From positions 246,459 to 310,458 of the forward strand of contig NZ_JAVRBG010000003.1 of the NCBI RefSeq assembly GCF_031845265.1: a stretch of 64,000 bases of DNA. The letters run 5' to 3'. A model generated the notes under the pieces. The model searched no databases. It had not been told where the DNA came from and saw only the letters and a list, made by a program, of their open reading frames with translations. A program made the translations under genes and the position numbers. How positions within the stretch are numbered: position 1 is the stretch's first letter; every line of letters starts with the position of its first letter. This document shows, piece by piece, positions 17,604 through 27,334 of the stretch. Source of the DNA: Mesonia ostreae (GTDB taxonomy: Bacteria > Bacteroidota > Bacteroidia > Flavobacteriales > Flavobacteriaceae).

Positions 17604-19550
17604 ATGATTAAAATAACTTTGCCAGATGGCAGTATAAAAGAATTTGAGAGCGGCACTACCGTTCTAGAAGTAGCCAAAAGCATTAGTGAAGGTTTAGCCA
17701 GAAATGTGATTTCTGCAAGTTTTAACGACACCACCGTAGAGACCAAGACCGCATTAACCCACGATGGTTCTTTAATTTTATATACTTGGAAAGACGACCA
17801 AGGCAAAAAAGCTTTTTGGCACAGTTCTGCCCACGTTTTGGCGCAAGCTATTCAAGAATTATATCCAGGCGCTAAACTAACGATTGGCCCTGCCATTGAT
17901 AATGGTTTCTATTATGATGTAGATTTTGGCGAGGATAAAATATCTGACAATGACTTCAAGAAAATTGAAGATAAAATGCTCGAAATCTCTCGTGGGAAAC
18001 ATGAGTTTTCTATGCGTGACGTTTCTAAAAATGACGCCCTAGCCTTCTACAAAAAAGAAGACAACCCTTTTAAAGTGGAATTGATAGAAAATTTAACTGA
18101 CGGAGATATTACTTTTTGTGATCACGATTCCTTTACAGATTTATGTCGTGGAGGCCATATTCCCAACACAGGAATTATTAAGGCTGTAAAAGTGATGAGC
18201 GTTGCCGGAGCCTATTGGCGAGGTGATGAAAATAACCCTCAACTTACTCGAGTTTATGGGATTTCATTTCCGAAGCAAAAAGAATTAAAAGAATATTTAG
18301 AACTTCTTGAAGAGGCCAAGAAAAGAGATCATAGGAAATTAGGAAAAGAATTACAACTTTTTACTTTTTCTCAAAAAGTAGGTCAGGGTCTGCCATTGTG
18401 GCTTCCTAGAGGCGCTGCTTTACGAGAACGATTAGAAGATTTTTTAAAGAAAGCACAAAGGAAAGCAGGTTACGAAATGGTGGTTACTCCGCATATTGGT
18501 CAGAAGGAACTTTATGAAACTTCGGGACACTATGCAAAATATGGAGAAGACAGCTTTCAGCCTATTAAAACGCCACACGAAGGCGAAGAGTTTTTATTAA
18601 AACCGATGAACTGTCCACACCACTGTGAGATTTACAATGCATCACCTTGGTCGTATAAAGATTTACCCAAACGTTTTGCTGAATTTGGTACGGTGTATCG
18701 TTATGAGCAAAGTGGAGAATTACACGGTTTAACACGTGTTCGTGGTTTTACGCAAGATGACGCGCATATTTTTTGTACTCCAGATCAATTAGATGAGGAA
18801 TTCAAGAAAGTAATCGATTTGGTACTATACGTTTTTGGTTCGTTAGGTTTTGAAAACTTTACAGCTCAAGTTTCTTTAAGAGACCCAGAAAGTAAAGAAA
18901 AATATATTGGATCTGATGAAAACTGGGAAAAGGCAGAAAAAGCTATACTTAATGCGACTAAAGCAAAAGAACTTAATTACGTGGTAGAAACTGGCGAAGC
19001 TGCATTTTATGGTCCTAAACTAGACTTTATGGTAAAGGATGCTTTAGGCAGAAGCTGGCAATTAGGAACAATTCAGGTAGATTATAACTTACCAGAACGT
19101 TTCGATCTTACGTACAAAGGTAGTGACAATGAGCTACACAGACCTGTGATGATTCACCGAGCACCTTTTGGAAGTATGGAGCGTTTTATCGCTATTTTAC
19201 TAGAACACACGGGAGGAAATTTCCCACTTTGGTTGATGCCCGAGCAGGCTATCATCTTGTCTTTGAGTGAGAAATATGAAAAATATACCCGAAAAGTTTT
19301 AAATTTGCTAGAAAATAACGAAATTCGCGCCCGTATCGATGACAGAAGTGAAACAATGGGTAAGAAGATTCGGGAAGCCGAAATGGATAAACTCCCATTT
19401 ATGCTGATAGTTGGAGAACAAGAAGAAAAAGACGGCACAGTTTCTGTACGTAAACATGGGGGTGAAGATTTAGGCGCCATGAGCGTAGAAAAATTTGCTG
19501 AAATTATAAAAGGGGAAATTGCTTCTACCCTAAAAACATTTGAAGTTTAA
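17604..19550 (+). CDS. thrS: Threonyl-tRNA synthetase
   Basis: The 648-residue protein has an N-terminal TGS domain (residues 1-60). The editing domain carries HSSAHVLAQA and the CRGGHIPNTG zinc-like motif. The class II catalytic core has MNCPHHCEIY and VRGFTQDDAHIFC, followed by an anticodon-binding domain. It charges tRNA-Thr and edits Ser-tRNA-Thr. It is the first gene of the conserved thrS-infC-rpmI-rplT cluster with a textbook promoter just upstream. Confidence 0.98.
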   Translation: MIKITLPDGSIKEFESGTTVLEVAKSISEGLARNVISASFNDTTVETKTALTHDGSLILYTWKDDQGKKAFWHSSAHVLAQAIQELYPGAKLTIGPAIDNGFYYDVDFGEDKISDNDFKKIEDKMLEISRGKHEFSMRDVSKNDALAFYKKEDNPFKVELIENLTDGDITFCDHDSFTDLCRGGHIPNTGIIKAVKVMSVAGAYWRGDENNPQLTRVYGISFPKQKELKEYLELLEEAKKRDHRKLGKELQLFTFSQKVGQGLPLWLPRGAALRERLEDFLKKAQRKAGYEMVVTPHIGQKELYETSGHYAKYGEDSFQPIKTPHEGEEFLLKPMNCPHHCEIYNASPWSYKDLPKRFAEFGTVYRYEQSGELHGLTRVRGFTQDDAHIFCTPDQLDEEFKKVIDLVLYVFGSLGFENFTAQVSLRDPESKEKYIGSDENWEKAEKAILNATKAKELNYVVETGEAAFYGPKLDFMVKDALGRSWQLGTIQVDYNLPERFDLTYKGSDNELHRPVMIHRAPFGSMERFIAILLEHTGGNFPLWLMPEQAIILSLSEKYEKYTRKVLNLLENNEIRARIDDRSETMGKKIREAEMDKLPFMLIVGEQEEKDGTVSVRKHGGEDLGAMSVEKFAEIIKGEIASTLKTFEV

Positions 19551-19567
19551 TTTAAAATTATAGAGCC

Positions 19568-20125
19568 ATAGCAATACGTAGAAAAAGATCAAGAAAACCT
19601 TTAAGAGAAATTAAGGAAGATCCGCATAGAATTAACGGAAAAATTCGCGCAGAAGAAGTTCGTTTAGTCGGTGATAATGTAGAAATGGGAGTATATCCTA
19701 TTAAGAAAGCATTAGACATCGCTGAAGAATTAGGTGTAGATTTGGTAGAAATTTCGCCAAATGCTAAACCACCCGTTGCAAAAGCAATGGATTATAAGAA
19801 ATTCCTTTACGAACAAAAGAAAAGAGAAAAGAGTTTAAAGGCAAAAGCTTCTAAGGTAGTGATTAAAGAAATTCGTTTTGGTCCTAATACAGACGATCAC
19901 GATTATGAATTTAAGAAAAATCATGGGAAGAAATTCTTAGAGGATGGCGCAAAACTGAAAGCCTATGTTTTCTTTAAAGGACGTTCTATTGTTTTTAAAG
20001 ATCAAGGAGAGATTCTCTTACTTCGTTTAGCACAAGATTTAGAAGAAGTAGGTAAAGTAGAGCAAATGCCTAAATTAGAAGGTAAGCGTATGACGATGTT
20101 CATTGCTCCTAAAAAAGTGAAATAA
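19568..20125 (+). CDS. infC: Translation initiation factor IF-3, probable ATA start
   Basis: The in-frame sequence from 19568 encodes IAIRRKRSRKPLREIKEDPH and continues into the normal IF-3 N-domain (RINGKIRAEEVRLVGDNVEM). The first in-frame ATG is only at 19685, inside the N-domain. The only in-frame codons between the upstream stop (19553-19555) and the conserved protein are AAT, TAT, AGA, GCC, ATA. So ATA at 19568 is the most plausible initiator, giving 185 residues, normal for IF-3. In E. coli infC starts with AUU and IF-3 represses its own translation by discriminating against that codon; the same logic is inferred here. Confidence 0.9.
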   Translation: MAIRRKRSRKPLREIKEDPHRINGKIRAEEVRLVGDNVEMGVYPIKKALDIAEELGVDLVEISPNAKPPVAKAMDYKKFLYEQKKREKSLKAKASKVVIKEIRFGPNTDDHDYEFKKNHGKKFLEDGAKLKAYVFFKGRSIVFKDQGEILLLRLAQDLEEVGKVEQMPKLEGKRMTMFIAPKKVK

Positions 20126-20180
20126 CTTCTAAAGTAGAAGTCAAGATTATATAGAGAGATAAATAAAACCTAAGGATATT

Positions 20181-20378
20181 ATGCCTAAAATGAAAACCAA
20201 ATCTAGTGCTAAAAAGCGTTTTAAGCTTACAGGTACTGGAAAAATTAAAAGAAAGCACGCGTTTAAAAGTCATATTTTAACTAAGAAGTCTAAAAAACGT
20301 AAGCTTAAATTAACTCATACTACTTTAGTACATAAAGCAGATGAGGATAACATTAAACTTCAATTACGCTTAAAGTAA
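20181..20378 (+). CDS. rpmI: 50S ribosomal protein L35
   Basis: The 65-residue basic protein MPKMKTKSSAKKRFKLTGTG is a typical L35 of normal length. It is the third gene of the thrS-infC-rpmI-rplT cluster, 55 bases after infC. Confidence 0.97.
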   Translation: MPKMKTKSSAKKRFKLTGTGKIKRKHAFKSHILTKKSKKRKLKLTHTTLVHKADEDNIKLQLRLK

Positions 20379-20478
20379 TTGTGAGTTTAATTGGTTAAAC
20401 CAATTTAATAACCCTGGAGTAAGGCTTTACAAAGAATTCATGTAACTATGAATCGCCTACTACAAAAACAATAAAATT

Positions 20479-20823
20479 ATGCCAAGATCAGTAAATTCAG
20501 TAGCTTCAAGAGCCAGAAGAAAAAAGGTGATGAAGCAAGCAAAAGGTTACTTTGGACGTCGTAAAAACGTTTGGACAGTAGCAAAAAACGCGGTGGACAA
20601 AGCAATGTTATATGCTTATAGAGACCGTAAAGCAAAGAAAAGAAACTTCCGTACACTATGGATTACCCGTATTAATGCAGGTGCTCGTATGCATGGAATG
20701 TCGTATTCTCAATTTATGGGAAAAGCGAAAGCTAGTGGAATCGAATTAAACCGTAAGGTTTTAGCCGATTTAGCAATGAATCACCCAGAGGCTTTTAAAG
20801 CTGTAGTTGAGAAAGTAAAATAA
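20479..20823 (+). CDS. rplT: 50S ribosomal protein L20
   Basis: The 114-residue protein starts MPRSVNSVASRARRKKVMKQ and has the L20 signature KAKKRNFRTLWITRINAGAR. It binds 23S rRNA early in assembly and represses the rpmI-rplT mRNA in other bacteria. The 100-base rpmI-rplT gap is long enough for a leader structure, though I could not identify one. A strong terminator follows. Confidence 0.97.
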   Translation: MPRSVNSVASRARRKKVMKQAKGYFGRRKNVWTVAKNAVDKAMLYAYRDRKAKKRNFRTLWITRINAGARMHGMSYSQFMGKAKASGIELNRKVLADLAMNHPEAFKAVVEKVK

Positions 20824-20852
20824 ATTTGCAACCCATTTATCTCTCATATATT

Positions 20853-20883
20853 AAAAACCCTCTCTTTTTGAGAGGGTTTTTTT
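20853..20883 (+). terminator. Terminator of the thrS-rplT operon
   Basis: AAAAACCCTCTC pairs with GAGAGGGTTTTT around a TTTTT loop and continues into a T-run. Confidence 0.9.
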
Positions 20884-20948
20884 ATCTTACTACGTATTGT
20901 ATTTGTTGAAGTAATATGCGTTTAATTTTACTACTATAATTTTTATAT

Positions 20949-21917
20949 ATGTGTAAATCTATTCTATTTTCCATTGCTATCTTTTTGTTAAGCTTTACCA
21001 TTAGTGCTCAAGTTCCTGTGCATTTAATTAAGTTTAAAAAGTACTATCGCTTAAAAGATAAGTCAGAAGTGTTTATTCCATTAGGGAATGTATCTTTTGC
21101 AGATACTGTCATCGATTTTAAGGAAGGAAATCCTAAAGCCTTACCCGAATATAGCGATCCTTTAGCTGCAGTAGGTGAACCTGACTATGAAAAGTATTTG
21201 GATCAATCTTATGTTTCCCTAGGTTGCCTAGGACAAATGACTGCTGTTTTTAAAGACAATGGTTTTATTGACATTGATGGCCCCGATTTATATTTTTTTG
21301 AAATTGGTCCTTCTATTGAATCTTTTAAAGTGGAGATTTCTAGTGATAATGAAAACTGGATAAATATTGGGAGAGTAGATGGAGGAAAATCTGCTATAGA
21401 TATTGCCCGTGCTAACATTCCTAAAGAAGAGGAAGCGATTTATTATTATGTAAGAATAACTGATTTAGCTTCTTTCTGTAGCGGTCCTACTGCCGGAGCT
21501 GACATTGACGCCATCGGAACCGTAGGAGCTGTTTTAAAACTTAATGTGGAAGCCAATTTATTGTTCGATACCGATAAGTACGATTTAAAACAAACTGCCT
21601 TAGAGAAACTAGAAGAATTTAAAGACGTTATAGTTCAAATTCCCAAAGCCGAAATCATCATCTCTGGCCACACTGATAGCGATGCTGATGACGCCTATAA
21701 CTACACCCTAGGAATGAATAGAGCTAAAGCGGTAGAATCCTATCTGCATCAAATCCTAGAAGGAAAGGGTGAATATACCTACAAAACAGAATCTTACGGA
21801 GAACGTGAACCTATCGTAGAAAATAATTCTGAAAGAAATAAGCAGAAAAATAGACGCGTAGAGATTCTAGTCTTACCAGATAAAGAATTCTATAAAATAC
21901 CCGTGAAGTCTGAGTAA
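20949..21917 (+). CDS. OmpA-family outer-membrane protein
   Basis: The 322-residue protein has a signal peptide (MCKSILFSIAIFLLSFTISA) and a middle domain with a discoidin-like beta character (IDIDGPDLYFFEIGPSIESF, VEISSDNENWINIGRVDGG). The C-terminal OmpA peptidoglycan-binding domain carries ISGHTDSDADDAYNYTLGMN and NRRVEILVLP. It is likely anchored to peptidoglycan. The middle domain may bind a ligand, but this is only inferred from its shape. Confidence 0.85.
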   Translation: MCKSILFSIAIFLLSFTISAQVPVHLIKFKKYYRLKDKSEVFIPLGNVSFADTVIDFKEGNPKALPEYSDPLAAVGEPDYEKYLDQSYVSLGCLGQMTAVFKDNGFIDIDGPDLYFFEIGPSIESFKVEISSDNENWINIGRVDGGKSAIDIARANIPKEEEAIYYYVRITDLASFCSGPTAGADIDAIGTVGAVLKLNVEANLLFDTDKYDLKQTALEKLEEFKDVIVQIPKAEIIISGHTDSDADDAYNYTLGMNRAKAVESYLHQILEGKGEYTYKTESYGEREPIVENNSERNKQKNRRVEILVLPDKEFYKIPVKSE

Positions 21918-22138
21918 GATTATAGACCTCTGCTGCTTTTAGATTATAGAAACTAAACTTAAAACAAAATCTACAATAAGCAACGTCTCAAATTACCGAC
22001 CTTTATTAAATTAGAAAAAAATTTGACGCGCAGTTGAGAGGTCGTGAGGTCTCGACTCCGCTCGACCTGACATTTAAAAGACTATTTCCTACGATTCAAT
22101 TTATTTAGAAATAGATCTGCGTTATTACTAAAAAAACT

Positions 22139-23401
22139 CTAGGTCTTCTGCTTCTTCTTTTTTGCTGCAGGAAATAAGACATTATTTAATATAAGTCGGT
22201 AGCCGGGAGAAGTAGGATGAAGCGAAAGTTCTGTTTTGGGATCTCCTACTTTATGCTGATAATCTTCTGGATCGTGCCCTCCATAAAAGGTAAAGAAACC
22301 TTTTCCTTTAATTCCGTGGATGTACCTTGCTTCTTGGTTCGCTTTATTTTCTCCCATCACCAACACATTTGCTTTAATGGTTTGCCTATCAAAAGAAGTA
22401 GTTTGTCCCATAAATCCTTTCACTAAAGACGTATGATTTTGACAAAGCATTGTAGGCACCGGATCCCATTTAGCAGAAAAATTCATTAGCGTAAAATAAT
22501 CAATTTCTTTAGGAATTCTTCGCTTCGTCGTCATATCTATAGACGAAAACTCATAAACCATTGGACTTCTTTCCAAAATAAAATCTGTAAAGGCAAAGGT
22601 CTTAGAAAAATCTATTTTGCTTTGATACCCAGGATCGCTGGCATCGCCATCAAACATAGGTTCACAAATATCTACGCCTTCAGCAGATAATGCGATGTCA
22701 AAACTATCGGTAGCGCTACACATCGCAAACATAAATCCGCCTCCAACCACATAATTTCTAATTTTTAAAGCAACGTCTAGTTTTTCTTCAGATACTTTTT
22801 GGTAGCCTAATTCTTTCGCTAGATTTTCGGCATTTTTCTTTTCTTCTATATACCAAGGAGTCGCTCGATAACGTTTGTAAAACTTCCCATATTGACCTGT
22901 GAAATCTTCGTGGTGCAAGTGCAGCCAATCGAATAGCAATAACTCATCTTCTAAAACTTCTGTATCGTAAATGGTTTCATAAGGAATTTCAGCGTAAGTA
23001 AGTACCATTGTTACCGCATCATCCCAGGGAGCATTTCCACTTGGAGAATAAACGGCAATTTTAGGAGCTTTCTCTAAAACGACGGCGTCCATATTTTTAG
23101 ACGGACTTTCAATTTCAGTTAAAATTGATTCCGCTTTAACGTCACTCAACAACTCAAATGAAACCCCACGTATCTGGCATTCTTTCCGTAAAGCATCGGT
23201 ATCTGGCATTAAAAAAGAGCCTCCTCTATAATTAAGCAGCCACTTTACCTTCTGTTGCTTGGCAAGAATCCAATAAGTAATTCCGTAGGCTTTTAGATGA
23301 TTTTTCTGCGTTTCAGCATCCATAGGAATTAACACATAGGATGCGAAAGATTCCATCGAAAAAAACAAGGTGACAAAGACGAATAAAAATATTTTCTTCA
23401 T
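22139..23401 (-). CDS. Exported protein of the flavobacterial family often annotated asparagine synthetase B
   Basis: The 420-residue protein has a signal peptide (MKKIFLFVFVTLFFSMESFA). It then has SYVLIPMDAETQKNHLKAYG and NYRGGSFLMPDTDAL, sequences that databases label asparagine synthetase B in Bacteroidota. I see neither the Cys nucleophile of glutamine amidotransferases nor an SGGxDS pyrophosphatase loop, so the label is probably wrong. The KIAVYSPSGNAPWDDAVTMV stretch and the GGGFMFAMCSATDSFDIAL stretch look like a class-I-glutaminase-like flavodoxin fold. Function unknown; location probably periplasm. Confidence 0.6.
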   Translation of the reverse strand: MKKIFLFVFVTLFFSMESFASYVLIPMDAETQKNHLKAYGITYWILAKQQKVKWLLNYRGGSFLMPDTDALRKECQIRGVSFELLSDVKAESILTEIESPSKNMDAVVLEKAPKIAVYSPSGNAPWDDAVTMVLTYAEIPYETIYDTEVLEDELLLFDWLHLHHEDFTGQYGKFYKRYRATPWYIEEKKNAENLAKELGYQKVSEEKLDVALKIRNYVVGGGFMFAMCSATDSFDIALSAEGVDICEPMFDGDASDPGYQSKIDFSKTFAFTDFILERSPMVYEFSSIDMTTKRRIPKEIDYFTLMNFSAKWDPVPTMLCQNHTSLVKGFMGQTTSFDRQTIKANVLVMGENKANQEARYIHGIKGKGFFTFYGGHDPEDYQHKVGDPKTELSLHPTSPGYRLILNNVLFPAAKKKKQKT

Positions 23402-23451
23402 ACTTAAAAGTAAGTATATTATTTAGAAAATTAGACTAAAAAAAATACTTT

Positions 23452-25005
23452 TTAAAAAGGCACATCATCTTCATCTCTCTGATCTAATTTTGGTGACGAA
23501 GAACCAAAAGCATCTTCTAAGGAAGGGAAATTTTGTGGATCAAAACCTTCTTTGTTCTCATCCTGATTCATTTTAGAAGGTATCTCTGAAGGATAGTCAA
23601 AATCATCTAAGTTATCAAACTTACCAAGATTACCAATAAATTTGAGACGAATGCTATCTAAACCACCATTACGGTGCTTGGCAATTATAAATTCGGCCTG
23701 ACCATCTGTTGGTGATTGTTCGTCATCATCCCACTCATCAATTTTGTAATATTCTGGTCTATAAATAAACGATACAATATCGGCATCTTGCTCAATCGCT
23801 CCAGATTCTCTCAAATCTGAAAGTAAAGGACGTTTGCTCCCTCCTCTGGTCTCTACCGCACGCGATAGCTGGGAAAGTGCGATTACGGGAACATTCAATT
23901 CTTTTGCCAGAGCTTTTAGGTTACGCGAAATCGTCGAAATTTCTTGTTCCCTATTTCCTCCTCCTTTTTGCGAACCTCCTGCCGTCATCAACTGCAAGTA
24001 ATCAATCACGATAAGCTTAATCCCGTGTTGAGAAGCTAAACGTCTTGCTTTTGCTCGTAAATCGAAAATGGAAAGCGATGGCGTATCATCAATAAATAAT
24101 GGGGCTTTCTCTAGACCTTTTACTTTTACGTTCAGTTGTTCCCACTCGTGTGTTTCTAGATTTCCTGTTCTTAATTTTTCTGAAGAAAGTCCAGTTTCCG
24201 AAGAAATTAAACGGGTAATTAATTGTACCGAAGACATCTCACAAGAGAAGAAAGCCACGGGAATATTTTGACCTACCGCAATATTTCTCGCCATAGATAA
24301 AGTCAAAGCTGTTTTTCCCATACCTGGTCTTGCAGCAACAATAATTAAATCACTAGGCTGCCATCCTGAAGTTAGTTGATCTAATTTATCAAATCCTGAA
24401 GGGATTCCACTTAAACCTTCCTTATTAGAAATCTCTTCTATTCGCTTTTTAGCTTGAATCACCAAACTCTCAGCAGTTTCCGAAGAACGTTTAATATTTC
24501 CTTGGGTTACTTCATAGAGTTTAGATTCTGCTTTATCCAATAAATCAAAAACATCGGTACTTTCATCGTAAGAATCTTCAATAATTTCACTCGAAATTTT
24601 AATTAAGCTCCGCTGAATATATTTCTGTAAAATAATCCTTGCGTGAAACTCAATATGTGCCGAAGAAGATACTTTTTGAGTGAGTTGAATCAAATAATAA
24701 TCACCACCAACCATTTCTAACTTTCCGTCCTTCTTTAATTGACTAGAAACCGTTAATAAGTCGACTGGCTGGCTATGTTCAAAGAGTAAAAAGATAGCCT
24801 CATATATATATTTATGAGCATCTTTATAGAAAACATCAGGATGTAGGATGTCGATCACTTCATCTACCCCTTTTTTGTCAATCATCATTGCTCCAATCAC
24901 AACTTCCTCTAATTCAACTGCTTGAGGAGGTAATTTTCCTTTCTCTAACTGAATAATATTGCTTTTGGGTGCAGAATATGCTCGACTTTGTTTTACTTTC
25001 TCCAT
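23452..25005 (-). CDS. dnaB: Replicative DNA helicase DnaB
   Basis: The 517-residue protein has the N-terminal DnaB helical domain (LPPQAVELEEVVIGAMMIDK) and a RecA-like helicase domain. The latter carries Walker A AARPGMGKTALTLSMA, Walker B LIVIDYLQLM and the arginine-finger region. It is the hexameric 5'-3' helicase of the replisome. The C-terminal 50 acidic residues (DENKEGFDPQNF to RDEDDVPF) end in a DDVPF motif reminiscent of SSB tails, which is a visible oddity and could bind the same partners. Confidence 0.97.
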   Translation of the reverse strand: MEKVKQSRAYSAPKSNIIQLEKGKLPPQAVELEEVVIGAMMIDKKGVDEVIDILHPDVFYKDAHKYIYEAIFLLFEHSQPVDLLTVSSQLKKDGKLEMVGGDYYLIQLTQKVSSSAHIEFHARIILQKYIQRSLIKISSEIIEDSYDESTDVFDLLDKAESKLYEVTQGNIKRSSETAESLVIQAKKRIEEISNKEGLSGIPSGFDKLDQLTSGWQPSDLIIVAARPGMGKTALTLSMARNIAVGQNIPVAFFSCEMSSVQLITRLISSETGLSSEKLRTGNLETHEWEQLNVKVKGLEKAPLFIDDTPSLSIFDLRAKARRLASQHGIKLIVIDYLQLMTAGGSQKGGGNREQEISTISRNLKALAKELNVPVIALSQLSRAVETRGGSKRPLLSDLRESGAIEQDADIVSFIYRPEYYKIDEWDDDEQSPTDGQAEFIIAKHRNGGLDSIRLKFIGNLGKFDNLDDFDYPSEIPSKMNQDENKEGFDPQNFPSLEDAFGSSSPKLDQRDEDDVPF

Positions 25006-25120
25006 AGTACGAATGTAAAAAAATTGTTAATGAAAACGTTGTTTTTTGTGATTAGCTTAGTTCACATGTTATGAACAATTCTCCTGTTCATAACTTATAT
25101 TTTTTGTTAATAACCACAAA

Positions 25121-25149
25121 AAAATCCGAAACAAACAGCTTCGGATTTT
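25121..25149 (-). terminator. Terminator of accA
   Basis: AAAATCCGAA pairs with TTCGGATTTT just beyond the accA stop codon; T-run on the reverse strand. Confidence 0.8.
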
Positions 25150-25171
25150 GTATTTGTAAGATTAAGTGCTG

Positions 25172-26125
25172 CTAACCTTTAAAGACTCCCATAGAAGAAT
25201 ATTTTTCCATCCTAGCATCCACCAAATCTTTTGGTGATAAGTTTTTTAATTCCTCGTGAGAATCAATAATTACCTTTTTTAGGTTTGTAAACATTTCCTC
25301 TCTGTTGCTATGCGCTCCACCCAAAGGTTCCTTGATAATCGTATCAATTACTTTAAGTTTCTTCGCATCGGTAGCCGTGAGTTTTAATGCTTCGGCTGCT
25401 TGCTCTTTATGATCCCAGCTTCGCCATAAAATAGAAGAACAGTTTTCTGGAGAAATTACAGAATACCAAGAATTTTCTAACATCATCACTTTATCTCCTA
25501 CACCTATTCCTAAAGCTCCCCCGCTTGCTCCTTCTCCAATCACAATGACGATGATAGGAACTTTAAGGCGAGTCATTTCTATAATATTTCTAGCAATTGC
25601 TTCTCCTTGTCCGCGTTCTTCTGCTTCTAAACCGGGATAAGCACCAGGGGTATCTATAAATGTTACTACAGGAACTCCAAATTTCTCGGCAGATTTCATT
25701 AAGCGCAATGCTTTGCGATAGCCTTCTGGATTGGCCATACCAAAATTACGGTATTGCCTTGTTTTGGTATTATAGCCCTTCTGCTGACCAAAAATCATAA
25801 AGCTTTGATCTCCAATTTTACCTAAGCCACCAACCATGGCTTTATCATCTGCCACATTTCGATCCCCGTGAAGCTCTAAAAATGTATCTCCACAAATGGC
25901 GTTAATATAATCTAAGGTATAGGGTCTATTGGGGTGTCTTGATAATTGAACGCGTTGCCAAGCCGTTAGATTTTTATATATCTCTTTCTTAGTCGATTCT
26001 AATTTCTTCTCTAATTGCTTGCAGGTTTCACTTACATCTACTTCACTATCTACACCAATGGCGCAAGCTTTATTAAATTGTTCTTGTAGCTCTTTGATGG
26101 GAGCTTCAAATTCTAAGTATTCCAT
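25172..26125 (-). CDS. accA: Acetyl-CoA carboxylase carboxyltransferase subunit alpha
   Basis: The 317-residue protein has the AccA signatures YINAICGDTFLELHGDRNVA, TFIDTPGAYPGLEAEERGQG and GEGASGGALGIGVGD. With AccD it transfers CO2 from biotin to acetyl-CoA, the first committed step of fatty-acid synthesis. It is a single gene with its own terminator and normal length. Confidence 0.97.
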   Translation of the reverse strand: MEYLEFEAPIKELQEQFNKACAIGVDSEVDVSETCKQLEKKLESTKKEIYKNLTAWQRVQLSRHPNRPYTLDYINAICGDTFLELHGDRNVADDKAMVGGLGKIGDQSFMIFGQQKGYNTKTRQYRNFGMANPEGYRKALRLMKSAEKFGVPVVTFIDTPGAYPGLEAEERGQGEAIARNIIEMTRLKVPIIVIVIGEGASGGALGIGVGDKVMMLENSWYSVISPENCSSILWRSWDHKEQAAEALKLTATDAKKLKVIDTIIKEPLGGAHSNREEMFTNLKKVIIDSHEELKNLSPKDLVDARMEKYSSMGVFKG

Positions 26126-26253
26126 AGTGGGTTATGGCTTTTATTAGTTTATAGCCTACAAATATATAAAACTTATGCTTGGGTAATCCAACTTAGATTT
26201 ATTAATTTAAAGTAGAATTTACTTTACGGAAATAATCGTAATTTCTAATAAAA

Positions 26254-27333
26254 TTAGCGCTTAGCTTTTCGCAGTAAGAAAAAAGCGAGCACCCCAAAAA
26301 AGACATTGGGAAACCACACCGCTATCAATGGAGAAAACGTAGATTTCTCTGCCATGGTACCAAACACTTTATCAAAAAAGACGAAAACAAAGGCTATCGC
26401 AATCCCTATAGCTAAATTAACTCCCATTCCTCCTCTTCTCTTCATCGCCGAAACCGCTACCGCAATAATCGTTAAAATATATGCAGAAACCGGTAAACTC
26501 CATCGTTTGTAAGCCACTACTTTATACCTATTGATATTGGCGGAACCTCGTTTTTTCTCTTGCGCTATAAATTCATTTAGCTCGGTAAAATTCTTGGTTT
26601 CGGCAATGTAGGAAACCGGAGTAAGTTCATCAAATTCAAAAGGCAAAACAGTATCCAGTTTTCTATTTTGAATCAACACATCATCGGAATCAACTCCCAC
26701 TATTCTTTTTTCAAAATTAGATAAGGTATAGCTAGAGTCTTTGGGATTAAAGCTCAATCTACTAGCGCTTATCTTAAATTGAAGTACATTTTCTTTAAAA
26801 TGCTCTAGACTAAAATTACTTGCAGTTCTATTCTTAGGATCAAAATTGGTAGCAAAAATAAACTCGTCGTCATTAATTTGCTTAAAGACGTCTTTTGTTT
26901 CTGCTGCTCCTTTGCCTCGTTTTAGGTATTCATAAGTAAAGTCGTTAAATCCTTGACTGGCACTTGGCGCTAAATACATTCCCATAATCAAAGCACCAAA
27001 ACATATAATCGTAGCTCCTATTAAGTAAGGTCTTAAAAACCGAGTAAAGGAAACCCCTGAACTTAAAAAGGCGATAATTTCTGTATTGTTCGCCAACTTA
27101 GAGGTGAAAAAAATCACCGACAAGAATAAAAATATAGGAAAAAGCAGGTTGGCAAAATAAATGGTAAAATCTACATAATAATAGGCTACTTCTATAAAGG
27201 GTACTTCGTTCGCCAAGATTTTATCAATCTTTTCTGCAAGGTTTACCGTAATCCCAATTGGGATAAACAGCAACAGCAACGTAAAAAACGTTCCTAAATA
27301 GCGCTTCAGAATGTACCAATCTAATATTTTCAA
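26254..27333 (-). CDS. LptF/LptG family permease
   Basis: The 359-residue protein starts MKILDWYILKRYLGTFFTLL. It has three N-terminal and three C-terminal membrane segments around a periplasmic beta domain (about 130-260), the YjgP/YjgQ layout. It is a component of the LptBFGC transporter that moves lipopolysaccharide to the outer membrane. The gene starts 1 base after the tgt stop, so both are co-transcribed, a common pairing in flavobacteria. Confidence 0.92.
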   Translation of the reverse strand: MKILDWYILKRYLGTFFTLLLLFIPIGITVNLAEKIDKILANEVPFIEVAYYYVDFTIYFANLLFPIFLFLSVIFFTSKLANNTEIIAFLSSGVSFTRFLRPYLIGATIICFGALIMGMYLAPSASQGFNDFTYEYLKRGKGAAETKDVFKQINDDEFIFATNFDPKNRTASNFSLEHFKENVLQFKISASRLSFNPKDSSYTLSNFEKRIVGVDSDDVLIQNRKLDTVLPFEFDELTPVSYIAETKNFTELNEFIAQEKKRGSANINRYKVVAYKRWSLPVSAYILTIIAVAVSAMKRRGGMGVNLAIGIAIAFVFVFFDKVFGTMAEKSTFSPLIAVWFPNVFFGVLAFFLLRKAKR

Positions 27334-27334
27334 T

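Noticed and set aside
20379..20478. L20 autoregulatory leader between rpmI and rplT
   Set aside because: The gap contains only weak inverted words (GATTCATAG-type) and no structure that I can match to known L20 leaders.
22139..23401. True asparagine synthetase
   Set aside because: No glutaminase Cys at the N-terminus and no SGGxDS ATP-pyrophosphatase loop; the protein has a signal peptide.
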